Below, in pieces: positions 9,501-17,658 of a DNA stretch of 64,000 bases. The stretch is from Chryseobacterium indologenes (GTDB lineage Bacteria; Bacteroidota; Bacteroidia; Flavobacteriales; Weeksellaceae): assembly GCF_001295265.1 (NCBI RefSeq), contig NZ_LJOD01000001.1:620001-684000 (forward strand). Reading direction: 5' to 3'. Under the pieces are notes generated by a model. That model was not told the origin of the DNA, made no database searches, and saw only the letters and a program-made list of their open reading frames with translations. Position 1 is the stretch's first letter. Each line of letters starts with the position of its first letter. The position numbers were made by a program, and so were the translations under genes.

Positions 9501-12500
9501 GGAACGCACACGCTACTTCAAGTTTCTTCGCTGAAATACCTTCTTGTTTAAGGTCTTCCAGTAATTTATGGATAGCTTCTGTAGTTCCTGCAATAACGCA
9601 TTGATTAGGTGCGTTGAAATTCACCGGATAACATCCTTCTGCTTTCGCAAGGAATGGCTGTAACCTTTGATGGGTAGCACTTACTGCCAGCATTGAACCC
9701 GGATCTCCTCCCTCTACTGAATTTAAAATAGACTGAGCTCTCTGAATACTTAAATCAACCAGCTGATCTTCTCCAAATGCACCTGAAAAACATAGAGCGG
9801 GCAATTCACCATAGCTATGACCGGCCAGCATATCCGGAATGATGCCCAATGATTCTAAGAATTTTGCCAATGCCAGATCAACAATTCCTAAAAGTGGCTG
9901 TGCCAGCCGGGTATCTTTAATGGTTTCTTTCTGCTGCTTTAAATCCGCTTCATTGAATGCTGCGGAAGGGAAAACTACTTTTTCAAGCTCCGGATATTTG
10001 TCAATAAGCTTACGCATTGCGGGAAACACTACAAACAGGTCACGGGCCATATTAATTCTCTGGCTTCCCTGTCCGGGAAATGTAAATGCTACTTTACCTT
10101 CTTTTTTATTAACGGTGAAGGTATCTTTAGTCTCTATTCCCAGCAATACCAATTCAAGCTTCATCATCAGATCTTCAGCGGTATCCGCAACAATACTGAA
10201 CTGAATTGGTTTTTCTGAACTGATGCTTAAACTATAAGCGATATCTTTTAACGGAATCCCATCATTGATTTCCAGTAGAGCCTTGATCTGGCCAGACTGT
10301 CCTTTGGCTTCTTCATAGGTATCTCCACGGAACACGAATAATTCTGACGGCCACGACTGCATGGCAATGGAGTCATCCTGTTTCGGATGGTTGGCAATTA
10401 CCGTGTGGAAATTGGTTCCTCCAAACCCAAAGGCACTGATTCCCGCATAGCGGTTCTTTTCAGTCCATAATCCCGTTTCTGCATGAAAAGAGAATGGACT
10501 GGTTTCCGGATTGTAGTAGGCATTTGGCTGGTGAAGGTGAAGTGTTGGCGGTTTTACACCATGATAAACGGAGAGAGAAGCTTTGATTAATCCTGCTAAT
10601 CCCGCAGCACACTTCGTATGTCCTATCTGCGTTTTTACGGATCCTAAATGCGTCTGTCCCGGTAAAGCTCCTGAATAGCTGAACAGGTTGGTCAAAGCGC
10701 TAAGCTCTGTTCTGTCCCCCACTACGGTTCCTGTTCCGTGGGCTTCTACCAATCCGACTGCTGCAGGACTAATACCAGCTTGTGCATATGCACGCTCTAA
10801 AGCACGTACCTGTCCCACTTTTCGTGGAGCGGTAAGGCCCAGGGCTTTTCCGTCACTGGATCCTCCTACACCTTTAATGACTGAATAAATACGGTCGCCA
10901 TCACGTACTGCATCTTCATATCTTTTTAAAACGAGGATCGCAACACCTTCTCCTAAGGCAATACCATCAGCTTCACTATCGAATGTTGCACATCTTCCTT
11001 TTCTGGAAAGGGCATGGGTACTGGAGAACATAAGGTAATCGTTGATTCCGTTATGCAAATCTGCACCTCCGGCAAGAACCATATCGGATTTTCCCAATAC
11101 AAGCTCCTGACATGCCAGATCAATGGCTGCGAGAGAGGAAGCACAGGCAGCATCCACAGTAAAATTCCTTCCGCCAAGATCCAGACGATTGGTAATACGG
11201 CCTGCAATTACATTAGCCAGAATACCCGGGAAAGAGTCTTCTGTGGTATGTGGGAAAGCTTCTTTTACTTCTTCATGAAGCTCTCCGAAAACCTGTTTAT
11301 AATAACCTCTGAAACTATAGCTGTTGGCAAGGTCATTTCCCCCTTCAGCACCAATAATTACAGAAATATTTTCTCTGTTGATGTGTTTTTCTCCATAACC
11401 TGCATCTTCCATTGCCCGTTTGGCAACCAGTAGAGTCAGCAATTGTGTAGGTTCAATAGCGGCAAGAGACTGTGGCGGAATTCCGAATGCCAGCGGATCG
11501 AAATCTATTTTAGGAATAAATCCTCCCCATTTGGAATGGGATACGTCCGGGCCTTCTGAATCCGGATGATAATAAAGATCTTTATTCCATCTTTCATCAG
11601 GAACTTCTGTTACACTGTCTTTTCCAAGAATGATATTACGCCAGTATTCCTGAAGGTTTCTGGCTCCGGGAAAGATACATTCCATTCCGATAACGGCAAT
11701 GTCCAGCGGCTTTTCGCCCGATACCGGTCTTTCCGGAAGTTCAGCGTTGCTGATATATTCGTAGTTTCTGATACTTACTTCGTGGTGAAGGGCATCAAGA
11801 GAGATCACACGGTCATGCATTGTAGCTACCTGCCCGATCATATACATTCCCAGATCAAGCTGATCATTTTTAGGAATATTCACTAATTGATCTCCCTGGC
11901 GTTCTACGCCTTTGGCAGCAATTCTCAGACGGCCTACGTTTAATTTTTCAAGCTGTTCCCAGACTTCTTTTTTATCTGTTCCGGCAGCCAGCAGTTTTGC
12001 TTTTTCTGCGTTAAAGTGATGAGAAAAAGCCGTATTCAGGCAACGTGTTTCGTGTCCCGGTGCCGTTTCCAGCAGAACGGTATCTTTTGCCTGCATAGCC
12101 TGCAATTGGAATTCTTCCTGGATAGCTCCTGTAAGTACAGCTTCCTTTGTGTAGAGATATGCAGTTCCCATCAATACGCCTACTTTTACGCCTCTTGCGG
12201 CTAACGGAGCCGCCATTACAGAAACGAAAGCCGCTGAAAGGGCATTATGGATTCCCCCTGCAAAAAATACACTGATCTTTTCAGGATTTTCTTCTTTTAA
12301 AATACGTTCGATCTGTTTTTCCCAAAGCACCATGCTTGAAAGCGGGCCTACATGGCCACCACACTCTCTTCCTTCAAATATAAAGTGAGCTGCTCCTTCT
12401 TTTAAGAAAATATCCAGCAATGCAGGAGAAGGAACATGAAGAAATGCTGTGATCCCTGCTTTTTCAAATATTTTAGCCTGGGCGGGTCTTCCTCCGGCAA

Positions 12501-13638
12501 TTAAAACTACAGGTGGTTTTGCTTCCAGTATATAGGAGGTCTGCTCTTCCCTGAGTTCCTGAGGTGCAAATCCTAAGATCCCTACTCCCCATGTTTTTTC
12601 TCCGGCCAGTTTTTTGGTTTCCATCACCAGAGATTTTGCAGCCTGCCCCTTCAGTAAAGACAGGGCAACAAATGGTAAAGCTCCTGCTTCTGCTACAGCA
12701 TCAGCAAATAAAGGGACATCACTTACACGGGTCATAGGTCCCTGTGCAATAGGATAGCGCAGGTTGAACTGCTTTGCCATTCCGTTATTTTCGTCAATCA
12801 CCTGAAGGGCTTTTGCCTGTTTCAGATGCCCGTACATTGCTTCTCTGAATCCGAAGACCAGTTTTTTCAGACTCCTGAAGTTTTCATACAGGTCTATGGC
12901 TAAGGAAATATCCTGACCCATCGGGATATAGCTACGATTAAGATCGAAACCGTTGAAATATTTTGTCAGTTCTTCAGCTGTAACATTTTCCGGAAGTGAA
13001 GGTGAATCAGGTCTTACCAACACCCGGTGATCGGCTATAATCCGGGTTTCTGTTCCGTTCAGTTTTGAGCAGAGGTCTTTGATATTCTGCGGCACATTGG
13101 TTTCCGGGAACAAAGCCAGCTGACTGTCCAGCACCACCCCTCTTGCTCCCAGAGCTTTTACTGCCGCTGCTGTATGAATTCCTATCCCTCCCTGTACCCA
13201 GACAGGAATAGTATTAATCTCTTTAATAACACGCTGAAACAAAACAAAGGTTGACTCATAGCCCACAAGTCCTGCCGCTTCATTTCCTTTAACAATAATT
13301 CCTTTTGCGCCTAATTCTTCTGCTTTCCTGGCTTCTTCGAGGCTGCTTATCTGGCAGATAACCGGCAGATTTGTAGCCACGTTTAAAGAAGCTCCACATG
13401 GCAGAATGGCAAATTTTACTTTTTTAGAAATCCGGAGGGATAAGAACCGATCGTCAACAAGACAAATACCATAAGAAGGCATATCGGTGTGATCCAGCTG
13501 ATCCAGTGCTTCCTGAGCAGCAGCCAGCTCATATCCTAAGTTGAGAACAGGAAACGCACCCGCCTGATGCAATTTAGGCAAAAGACTGACATCTGGTTTT
13601 TCAAAGGGCGTTAATCCAATAATGGTTAAGTTTTTCAT
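6595..13638 (-). CDS. PUFA/Hgl-like polyketide synthase: ER(PfaD-like)-KS-AT-ACP-ACP-KR
   Basis: A 2347-residue synthase. Residues 1 to about 600 form two flavin/TIM-barrel parts related to 2-nitropropane dioxygenase and PfaD enoyl reductase (YPIAQGPMTRVSDVPLFADA near 295, then FEGRECGGHVGP). The KS begins near 645 (DIAVIGMECIFPG) with catalytic Cys near 830 (DAACASS), EAHGTGT and QIGHTKCAAG. The AT has FPGQGSQ near 1188 and GHSYGE near 1274. Two near-identical ACPs (DLEADLSIDSIKR) lie near 1690 and 1800. A ketoreductase at the C-terminus has GGAQGI near 2083 and TDYAAANS. Fusing the PfaD-like reductase to the N-terminus is unlike classical pfa operons, where it is a separate gene. It is the first gene of the operon and probably makes a long reduced chain with PKS2. 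Confidence 0.9.
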   Translation of the reverse strand: MKNLTIIGLTPFEKPDVSLLPKLHQAGAFPVLNLGYELAAAQEALDQLDHTDMPSYGICLVDDRFLSLRISKKVKFAILPCGASLNVATNLPVICQISSLEEARKAEELGAKGIIVKGNEAAGLVGYESTFVLFQRVIKEINTIPVWVQGGIGIHTAAAVKALGARGVVLDSQLALFPETNVPQNIKDLCSKLNGTETRIIADHRVLVRPDSPSLPENVTAEELTKYFNGFDLNRSYIPMGQDISLAIDLYENFRSLKKLVFGFREAMYGHLKQAKALQVIDENNGMAKQFNLRYPIAQGPMTRVSDVPLFADAVAEAGALPFVALSLLKGQAAKSLVMETKKLAGEKTWGVGILGFAPQELREEQTSYILEAKPPVVLIAGGRPAQAKIFEKAGITAFLHVPSPALLDIFLKEGAAHFIFEGRECGGHVGPLSSMVLWEKQIERILKEENPEKISVFFAGGIHNALSAAFVSVMAAPLAARGVKVGVLMGTAYLYTKEAVLTGAIQEEFQLQAMQAKDTVLLETAPGHETRCLNTAFSHHFNAEKAKLLAAGTDKKEVWEQLEKLNVGRLRIAAKGVERQGDQLVNIPKNDQLDLGMYMIGQVATMHDRVISLDALHHEVSIRNYEYISNAELPERPVSGEKPLDIAVIGMECIFPGARNLQEYWRNIILGKDSVTEVPDERWNKDLYYHPDSEGPDVSHSKWGGFIPKIDFDPLAFGIPPQSLAAIEPTQLLTLLVAKRAMEDAGYGEKHINRENISVIIGAEGGNDLANSYSFRGYYKQVFGELHEEVKEAFPHTTEDSFPGILANVIAGRITNRLDLGGRNFTVDAACASSLAAIDLACQELVLGKSDMVLAGGADLHNGINDYLMFSSTHALSRKGRCATFDSEADGIALGEGVAILVLKRYEDAVRDGDRIYSVIKGVGGSSDGKALGLTAPRKVGQVRALERAYAQAGISPAAVGLVEAHGTGTVVGDRTELSALTNLFSYSGALPGQTHLGSVKTQIGHTKCAAGLAGLIKASLSVYHGVKPPTLHLHQPNAYYNPETSPFSFHAETGLWTEKNRYAGISAFGFGGTNFHTVIANHPKQDDSIAMQSWPSELFVFRGDTYEEAKGQSGQIKALLEINDGIPLKDIAYSLSISSEKPIQFSIVADTAEDLMMKLELVLLGIETKDTFTVNKKEGKVAFTFPGQGSQRINMARDLFVVFPAMRKLIDKYPELEKVVFPSAAFNEADLKQQKETIKDTRLAQPLLGIVDLALAKFLESLGIIPDMLAGHSYGELPALCFSGAFGEDQLVDLSIQRAQSILNSVEGGDPGSMLAVSATHQRLQPFLAKAEGCYPVNFNAPNQCVIAGTTEAIHKLLEDLKQEGISAKKLEVACAFHSPLLAKSKDLYADILKNVPFREMQIPVWSNTTAEIYPAEPEAIKERLTEHLVQPVRFVEQMQAMYNDGARIFIEVGPGKVLTGLTKSCLEKDQLTLYVEDNSRNKFTHLLCMLAQYLGTGRSFNIEKLFDGRFVQLININQPELYRKSPAVWRVNGQAAHPSTGSLPANGALPIINPIPMNNFTTNTTQNPAPESLSTAERMLQEYLNSMKLMIQAQRDVMLSFMGQNPQGAPMPVYNVPIPNQVPERMIPVQPVHQERAVAVAASAVAVKPAPTRDIKALLLQVVSEKTGYPQEMLGMEMDLEADLSIDSIKRVEIIGTLRNELGTLANGNTNEDTVMEQLAGIKTLSGLVSWLTEFSGTGTATPEKNGITAEATSKPQAKSALSLEDLQNAILNIVSEKTGYPKEMLGLDLDLEADLSIDSIKRMEIIADLKNKIGFGENLEQADDVMEKLAAIKTLRGLAGWISEMSSETRELKNEVKETATPETANNGLSRLRFDIAPTEEVSLVQSTEILKGKRFAITQDDSRQTSAIKNELEKHGAIVELADTEKDLSNVDGLIMLDLFSVTDKPSIIDHVDLIKKLDFDKVKWVYLISDIPAHLQEITDVSVLRHHQGYPGLFKSLAREFENTTCRLISLNTPQEMDQIAEITLTEILTNDKPAEVIYKNEKRHKVNIIPSPLSTSLNEAHIQLDQKSVVLVLGGAQGITAELVKHMSQAYPCTYILVGRSADPRNEAFALKEFEGMKTKEEIRNSLIKSGKFTSPAEIEKETVRIFKNNQILRTIQDMEKLGNTMVYKSLDLCDEEGLSSLISSIYEKYNRLDGVIHGAGLLEDKLFRQKTTSSFGRVFDTKVKPLRVLAEQLRTDCQFVVLFSSIASVYGNKGQTDYAAANSVLDDYANALNKRLKGKVISINWGPWKGAGMVSSTLESEYERRGISMIPLDEGKEIFLNEIRYGTESQVLIMSGNNW

Positions 13639-13685
13639 GCATCTATAGTATTGAAGTAATAAATTGGAAATTCCATATCACAATC

Positions 13686-13711
13686 CTGCTTTTTATTGGT
13701 GGTAAAAGCAG
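13686..13711 (-). promoter_or_regulatory. Inverted repeat in the PKS1 leader
   Basis: CTGCTTTT at 13686-13693 and AAAAGCAG at 13704-13711 form a perfect 8-bp inverted repeat with a 10-base spacer, about 50 bases upstream of the PKS1 start. It could be a leader hairpin or an operator; nothing in the sequence decides between them. Confidence 0.35.
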
Positions 13712-13910
13712 AAAATTATGACGGAATAAAAATAAATAAATTATATTATATTTTCAATCATAAATGATATTTGATAATAATTTTTTAATAATAAATTATT
13801 ATTCAATCAAATAAAACTAAAATAAGACAATTCACATTATTATTCCTCGAAACAATAGGGCACAATCTTAGTATTATAATTATAAACAATTATAATTAAC
13901 TATTATAAAG

Positions 13911-13942
13911 CAAATATAGAAATAAAAAACACAATATTTCAA
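13911..13942 (-). promoter_or_regulatory. Candidate Bacteroidota promoter for the PKS operon
   Basis: On the minus strand TATATTTG (13911-13918) matches the -7 consensus TAnnTTTG. A TTG (13940-13942) lies 21 bases upstream, within the known spacing for the -33 element. This would give a 5' leader of roughly 270 bases. The surrounding DNA is very AT-rich, so a chance match is possible. Confidence 0.4.
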
Positions 13943-14416
13943 TAATAAGTGATTACTTTTTTCAATATTACAAAAATATAATATACTCAAAATAGGAGTT
14001 AAAACCGTGAAAAACTCAATAGTCAATTCAGGATGAAACAGATACGGATTTCATGTTTATTTTAAAAAAAAATCAAAACAGATCGGAAATTTCACTGCTG
14101 TTTTTGAAAATTTAATATGGTGAAAAATGGGATACAGGATGGAAATCGAAAGAAGAAGGACTGAAGTTTAAAATGGAGTGATAATATCGTAATTTCAGAC
14201 AGTTATTATAGAATTCCAGAATCTGAGACTGAATGAAATTTTATGATTGCTGGTTCTGCGCCAGAATTAAATATAAACTTTTTATCGGCAGAATTTTATA
14301 TTTTTTAATTGCTCTTATTCTGATATTCCTGAATGATCACCTATAACAGAGATTCGGTTACAACTTTCCATAATACGGATACTTTAATGATGTGTAAACT
14401 TACGAACTTTGCTCCA

Positions 14417-14751
14417 GTCTGTACCCGAAGCATATTGCTCAGGTAGTTCGGACTTAAATTCAGTTGATCTGCTATAAAATGAACGGTGGGAATGCCTTTG
14501 GCAGCAAGATTATCAGCTTCAAAATAATCATCGAGAAGAGCTTCCATTTTGGTCAGAAGATCATTGTTACTACTCAGCAGCACATCCAGAACCGGCTGAT
14601 AGAAAAAGCCAAACAACTTTTGTCTACTACAAAGATGTCTGTTTCTGAAACTGCATATCATCTGGGATTTGAACATCCGCAGTCATTTCACCGTCTGTTT
14701 AAAAACCGTACTGCTGTTTCGCCTTTGGAGTTCCGGGCTTCATTTAACTGA
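14417..14751 (+). pseudogene. AraC-family regulator remnant with an internal inversion
   Basis: The plus strand from about 14569 encodes the second half of an AraC DNA-binding domain (TTQQHIQNRLIEKAKQLLST, then SVSETAYHLGFEHPQSFHRL and SPLEFRASFN). The segment that should precede it (LLTKMEALLDDYF, then FIADQLNLSPNYLSNMLRVQ) is present directly next to it but on the minus strand, about 14417-14568. Flipping those roughly 150 bases restores a continuous HTH domain through ...RVQTG-TTQQHIQ.... The N-terminal regulatory part of the protein is not found to the left. The gene is therefore broken by an inversion plus a deletion and cannot make a regulator as it stands. Confidence 0.8.
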
Positions 14752-14856
14752 AGCGGTTTCATCTTCTGACTTACGTTGTTTTAAATAGAAATTTTTATGG
14801 TTCTTGAAAATTTTATCAGATTTAGCATTTTTTTTAAGCTCAGTCAAAAAAAGAAC

Positions 14857-15870
14857 TTAAAATATGCTCAGATTATATTGTTTCACCAGATCCAGGATCA
14901 TATGATACCCTGCGAGTGAGTTTCCATGCTGATCCAATGAAGGACTGAATACCCCGATTCCCATTTTTCCGGGAACACTTACGGTAATTCCTCCGCCAAC
15001 ACCGGATTTACTTGGAAGGCCAACAGTTCGGGCATATTCTCCGCTGAATTCATACATCCCGGCAATCAGCATCTGTGATTCTATCAATTTAGCTGTCTCA
15101 GCATTCTTGTAGGTAGAGTCTCCGTCGAAACGGGTACACTGATTGGCAAAGAAATATCCGATTTTAGCCAGGTCTTCTGCTGTCAGCTCAATGGAACATT
15201 GCTTGAAATAGTTATCCAGCTGATCTTCATTTCCTGAGATCAGTCCGTTATTTTTCATCAGGTAAAACATTCCCCGGTTCCGGTGGCCGGTAGATTTTTC
15301 TGATTCATAAACGGATTTACTGTAATCAACTGATGGTTTTTTTGTAATATAACGTACCATATCCAGTACTTTAAGGAAAGGTTTTTCTCCATCTCCTGAG
15401 ATCAGGGAAACAGTAAGGATAGCCCCAGCATTCATCATCGGATTAAGCGGCTTTCCGGTTGTTTCCAGATTGGAAAAATGGTTAAAAGGCTTATCAGACC
15501 CAAAATATCCCATTTTGCTGAATACATCAGCCTCTCCCCTTTCATTTACTGCAATCATCAGGGCAATAATCTTAGAAATGCTCTGCATGGTAAATTTCTT
15601 GTGAACATCTCCTACATTCAACACTTTTCCGTTTTTATCCACTACTGAAAAAGCAATGGCTTTGGCATCCATTTTCCCCAGCTCAGGAATATAATCAGCT
15701 ACTTTACCCTGAGTATAATACGTTCTGTTTTTTTCTAAAATACTGTTCAATGCTTTTTCTGAAACTACCGGAATGTCCACCGTTTTCTGGGCATAAACCA
15801 TTGTGTTGAAAGACAGAAAAGCTGCTATAAAAATTCCTTTTGCTGAAAACAGAATGCTATTTTTTTTCAT
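14857..15870 (-). CDS. glsA: Glutaminase, exported
   Basis: Hydrolyses L-glutamine to glutamate and ammonia. The protein has the serine-dependent glutaminase motifs: FTMQSISK (the Ser-x-x-Lys pair), NPMMNAGAI and SKSGVGGGI. Unlike the cytoplasmic E. coli enzymes it begins with a lysine-rich signal peptide (MKKNSILFSAKGIFIAAFLS, then MVYAQ), so it is probably periplasmic. An upstream ATG at 15885 is in frame, but the start at 15870 gives a cleaner signal peptide. A -7 element lies about 40 bases upstream. It is monocistronic and diverges from the YdeI-family gene. Confidence 0.9.
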   Translation of the reverse strand: MKKNSILFSAKGIFIAAFLSFNTMVYAQKTVDIPVVSEKALNSILEKNRTYYTQGKVADYIPELGKMDAKAIAFSVVDKNGKVLNVGDVHKKFTMQSISKIIALMIAVNERGEADVFSKMGYFGSDKPFNHFSNLETTGKPLNPMMNAGAILTVSLISGDGEKPFLKVLDMVRYITKKPSVDYSKSVYESEKSTGHRNRGMFYLMKNNGLISGNEDQLDNYFKQCSIELTAEDLAKIGYFFANQCTRFDGDSTYKNAETAKLIESQMLIAGMYEFSGEYARTVGLPSKSGVGGGITVSVPGKMGIGVFSPSLDQHGNSLAGYHMILDLVKQYNLSIF

Positions 15871-15910
15871 GTAGAATATTTTCAATTACCTGTTGGAATG
15901 AGTTCCGGAA

Positions 15911-15918
15911 CAAAGATA
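15911..15918 (-). promoter_or_regulatory. Candidate -7 element of the glutaminase gene
   Basis: The minus strand reads TATCTTTG, a perfect TAnnTTTG, about 40 bases upstream of the 15870 start. No TTG is seen at the expected -33 spacing. Confidence 0.4.
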
Positions 15919-16043
15919 AAATATTTTGGATTGTGGAGGTTATTCTTTGTAGCATCAGATTAATAAAAAAATATTTTTCCATCCTGACACACTGCTGTCA
16001 TTACTCCTGTTTAATTTTACATCGTCAGCAAAATGAAATCAGC

Positions 16044-16625
16044 ATGCAAACACTAAAAGAAAGACCTACCGTATATGTAAGCACAAAGGCAGAATGGCGC
16101 CAGTGGCTGCAGGAGAATCATCAGACGGAAACATCTATATGGCTGGTCTGCAACACCAAAAAATCGGGCTTACCCAGCATCAGCTGGAGTGAACTGGTTG
16201 ATGAAGCCCTTTGTTTTGGGTGGATCGACAGTACCCGGAAAACAATTGACGAATATTCTTTTGTACAATTGTTCAGCAAACGGAAACCCAACAGCACATG
16301 GTCAAAAATCAATAAGGAGAAAGTAAAGAAACTGATTGACAGCCAAATGATGACAGAGGCTGGCTATGAAACCATTAAAACAGCAAAACAAAATGGTTCG
16401 TGGACTCTCTTAGACAGCGTTGAGAAACTTGATATACCTCAAGACCTTAACGAAGCCTTTGAAAATTACAGCGGTTCACGGGATTATTTTATGAGCCTGA
16501 GTAAATCTATAAAAAAGATGCTGCTTCAATGGATTGTTCTTGCCAAACGACCGGAAACCAGGAAGAAACGTATTGATGAAATTGCAGAACTCGCAGCCCA
16601 GGGAAAGAAACCAAAGCAGTTTTGA
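16044..16625 (+). CDS. YdeI/OmpD-associated family protein
   Basis: A protein of 193 residues of the YdeI/OmdA family, which is often linked to stress or bacteriocin-protection phenotypes but has no firm biochemical role. Recognisable stretches are WRQWLQENH near residue 15, ELVDEALCFGWIDSTRKTID near 50, SKRKPNSTWSKINKEKV near 80 and the basic tail KRPETRKKRIDEIAELAAQ. A longer frame is open from 15840, but the family begins around the ATG at 16044, which also gives a normal N-terminus. It has no signal peptide, so it is cytoplasmic. The family call is fairly secure; the function is not. Confidence 0.8.
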   Translation: MQTLKERPTVYVSTKAEWRQWLQENHQTETSIWLVCNTKKSGLPSISWSELVDEALCFGWIDSTRKTIDEYSFVQLFSKRKPNSTWSKINKEKVKKLIDSQMMTEAGYETIKTAKQNGSWTLLDSVEKLDIPQDLNEAFENYSGSRDYFMSLSKSIKKMLLQWIVLAKRPETRKKRIDEIAELAAQGKKPKQF

Positions 16626-16647
16626 TTGCCCCCACAATAAAAATTGA

Positions 16648-16681
16648 AAGGCTGGAAGATGGAAGAGGGAGGTTGGAAGTT
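16648..16681. repeat. GGAAGaTGGAAG-type intergenic repeat remnant
   Basis: A short purine-rich segment with three copies of GGAAG (GCTGGAAGATGGAAGAGGGA, then GGTTGGAAG) directly after the YdeI-family gene. A shorter relative occurs at 62072-62085, also directly after a gene. It looks like a dispersed intergenic repeat. Confidence 0.4.
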
Positions 16682-16776
16682 AATTTTAGTGATAAGCATT
16701 GAAAGCCTCCGTAAAATCAGATTACTTTAAAAGAGATAAAAACAAATTTGGCCTGGTTATCTTCTGTTCTATTCCT

Positions 16777-16784
16777 TATTTTTG
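16777..16784 (+). promoter_or_regulatory. Candidate -7 element for the DUF1826-like gene
   Basis: TATTTTTG matches TAnnTTTG, 36 bases upstream of the ATG at 16821. The nearest upstream TTG (16748-16750) is 26 bases away, longer than usual. Confidence 0.35.
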
Positions 16785-16820
16785 CAAAGAATTTAAACGG
16801 CATAACAGTTTACTTTAAAT

Positions 16821-17519
16821 ATGGACGATCTATTTTCTAACAGCAATCAGATTGGGATAGTTTCCACTTTTTCCGAACTTGTCAACACCCATTTTCAGGG
16901 AAGTATGAATGCCATCTGCTGGCACAGAAATTTAGCCGGAGATTTTAAGGAAATTGTATCTAAACTTCAGCTAAAAGAGAATATTACAGAAGTCTCCTCC
17001 GAAGATCTTTTAACATTGCAGCTTTCAGAAGAAGGCCATATTGCCAGAGAAATTATTTTACATGATCTGCAGCTTTTAACAGATTTCGAAGCATCACCCT
17101 CTCTTAATTTACTAAAATGTTATGAACGGGATGAGGAATTCGATTTCATTTCAACAGATGTCTATTCCTTCCATGTAGACCGTTCTCCCATTGGAACGAA
17201 TACTTTTTTATGCACCTATCACGGTACGGCAAGTGATATTTTACCTAATGATCAGGCAGAACAGAAAGTTATGGTACCGGAAATCAAGGAAAAGCTTAAA
17301 GAGCTCCACGACGGTCCGGAAGCAGAATTTGAAAATTTCCTGAAAGACTGTTACTTTGACCTTCATTACCAGCCAAAGCCCAATGCAAAACCTGTCAATT
17401 TAGGGTTGGGACATTTGTGGCGTCTGGCAGTAGATCATCCGGACCAGGAAGTTTTACCCTGTATACACAGAGCGCCTGTTGAAAATAAAGGAGAATACCG
17501 GCTGCTTTTGATCTGTTAA
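16821..17519 (+). CDS. DUF1826-like protein
   Basis: A 232-residue cytoplasmic protein. The central segment FHVDRSPIGTNTFLCTYHG (near residue 115) followed by ASDIL, and a later LPCIHRAP near 215, resemble DUF1826 proteins, which carry a FHxD...CTYxG motif of unknown function. The HxD and later His could be metal ligands as in a cupin or 2-oxoglutarate oxygenase fold, but that is speculation. It has its own candidate promoter and stands alone between the YdeI-family gene and the outer membrane protein. Confidence 0.6.
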   Translation: MDDLFSNSNQIGIVSTFSELVNTHFQGSMNAICWHRNLAGDFKEIVSKLQLKENITEVSSEDLLTLQLSEEGHIAREIILHDLQLLTDFEASPSLNLLKCYERDEEFDFISTDVYSFHVDRSPIGTNTFLCTYHGTASDILPNDQAEQKVMVPEIKEKLKELHDGPEAEFENFLKDCYFDLHYQPKPNAKPVNLGLGHLWRLAVDHPDQEVLPCIHRAPVENKGEYRLLLIC

Positions 17520-17658
17520 ACCTTTTAAGCCTGAATTTCGTTTTTATACCTAATGAAAAAATCAATAAAATAATAATTGCTACAGTATATTCCTTTGTTT
17601 TTATTGGGCATTGGCGTATTAATTGATGCTGTTAATTTCATTGAATTCCCGATGGCTA

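Larger units (their letters stand above)
13639..14416. other. Long AT-rich leader/intergenic region upstream of the PKS operon
   Basis: About 780 bases without a supportable gene. The part nearest PKS1 is extremely AT-rich, with many short A/T tracts (13730-13990), and holds the candidate promoter and hairpin listed separately. From about 14040 onward the sequence is less biased, but no frame gives a recognisable protein before the AraC remnant at 14417. Confidence 0.6.
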
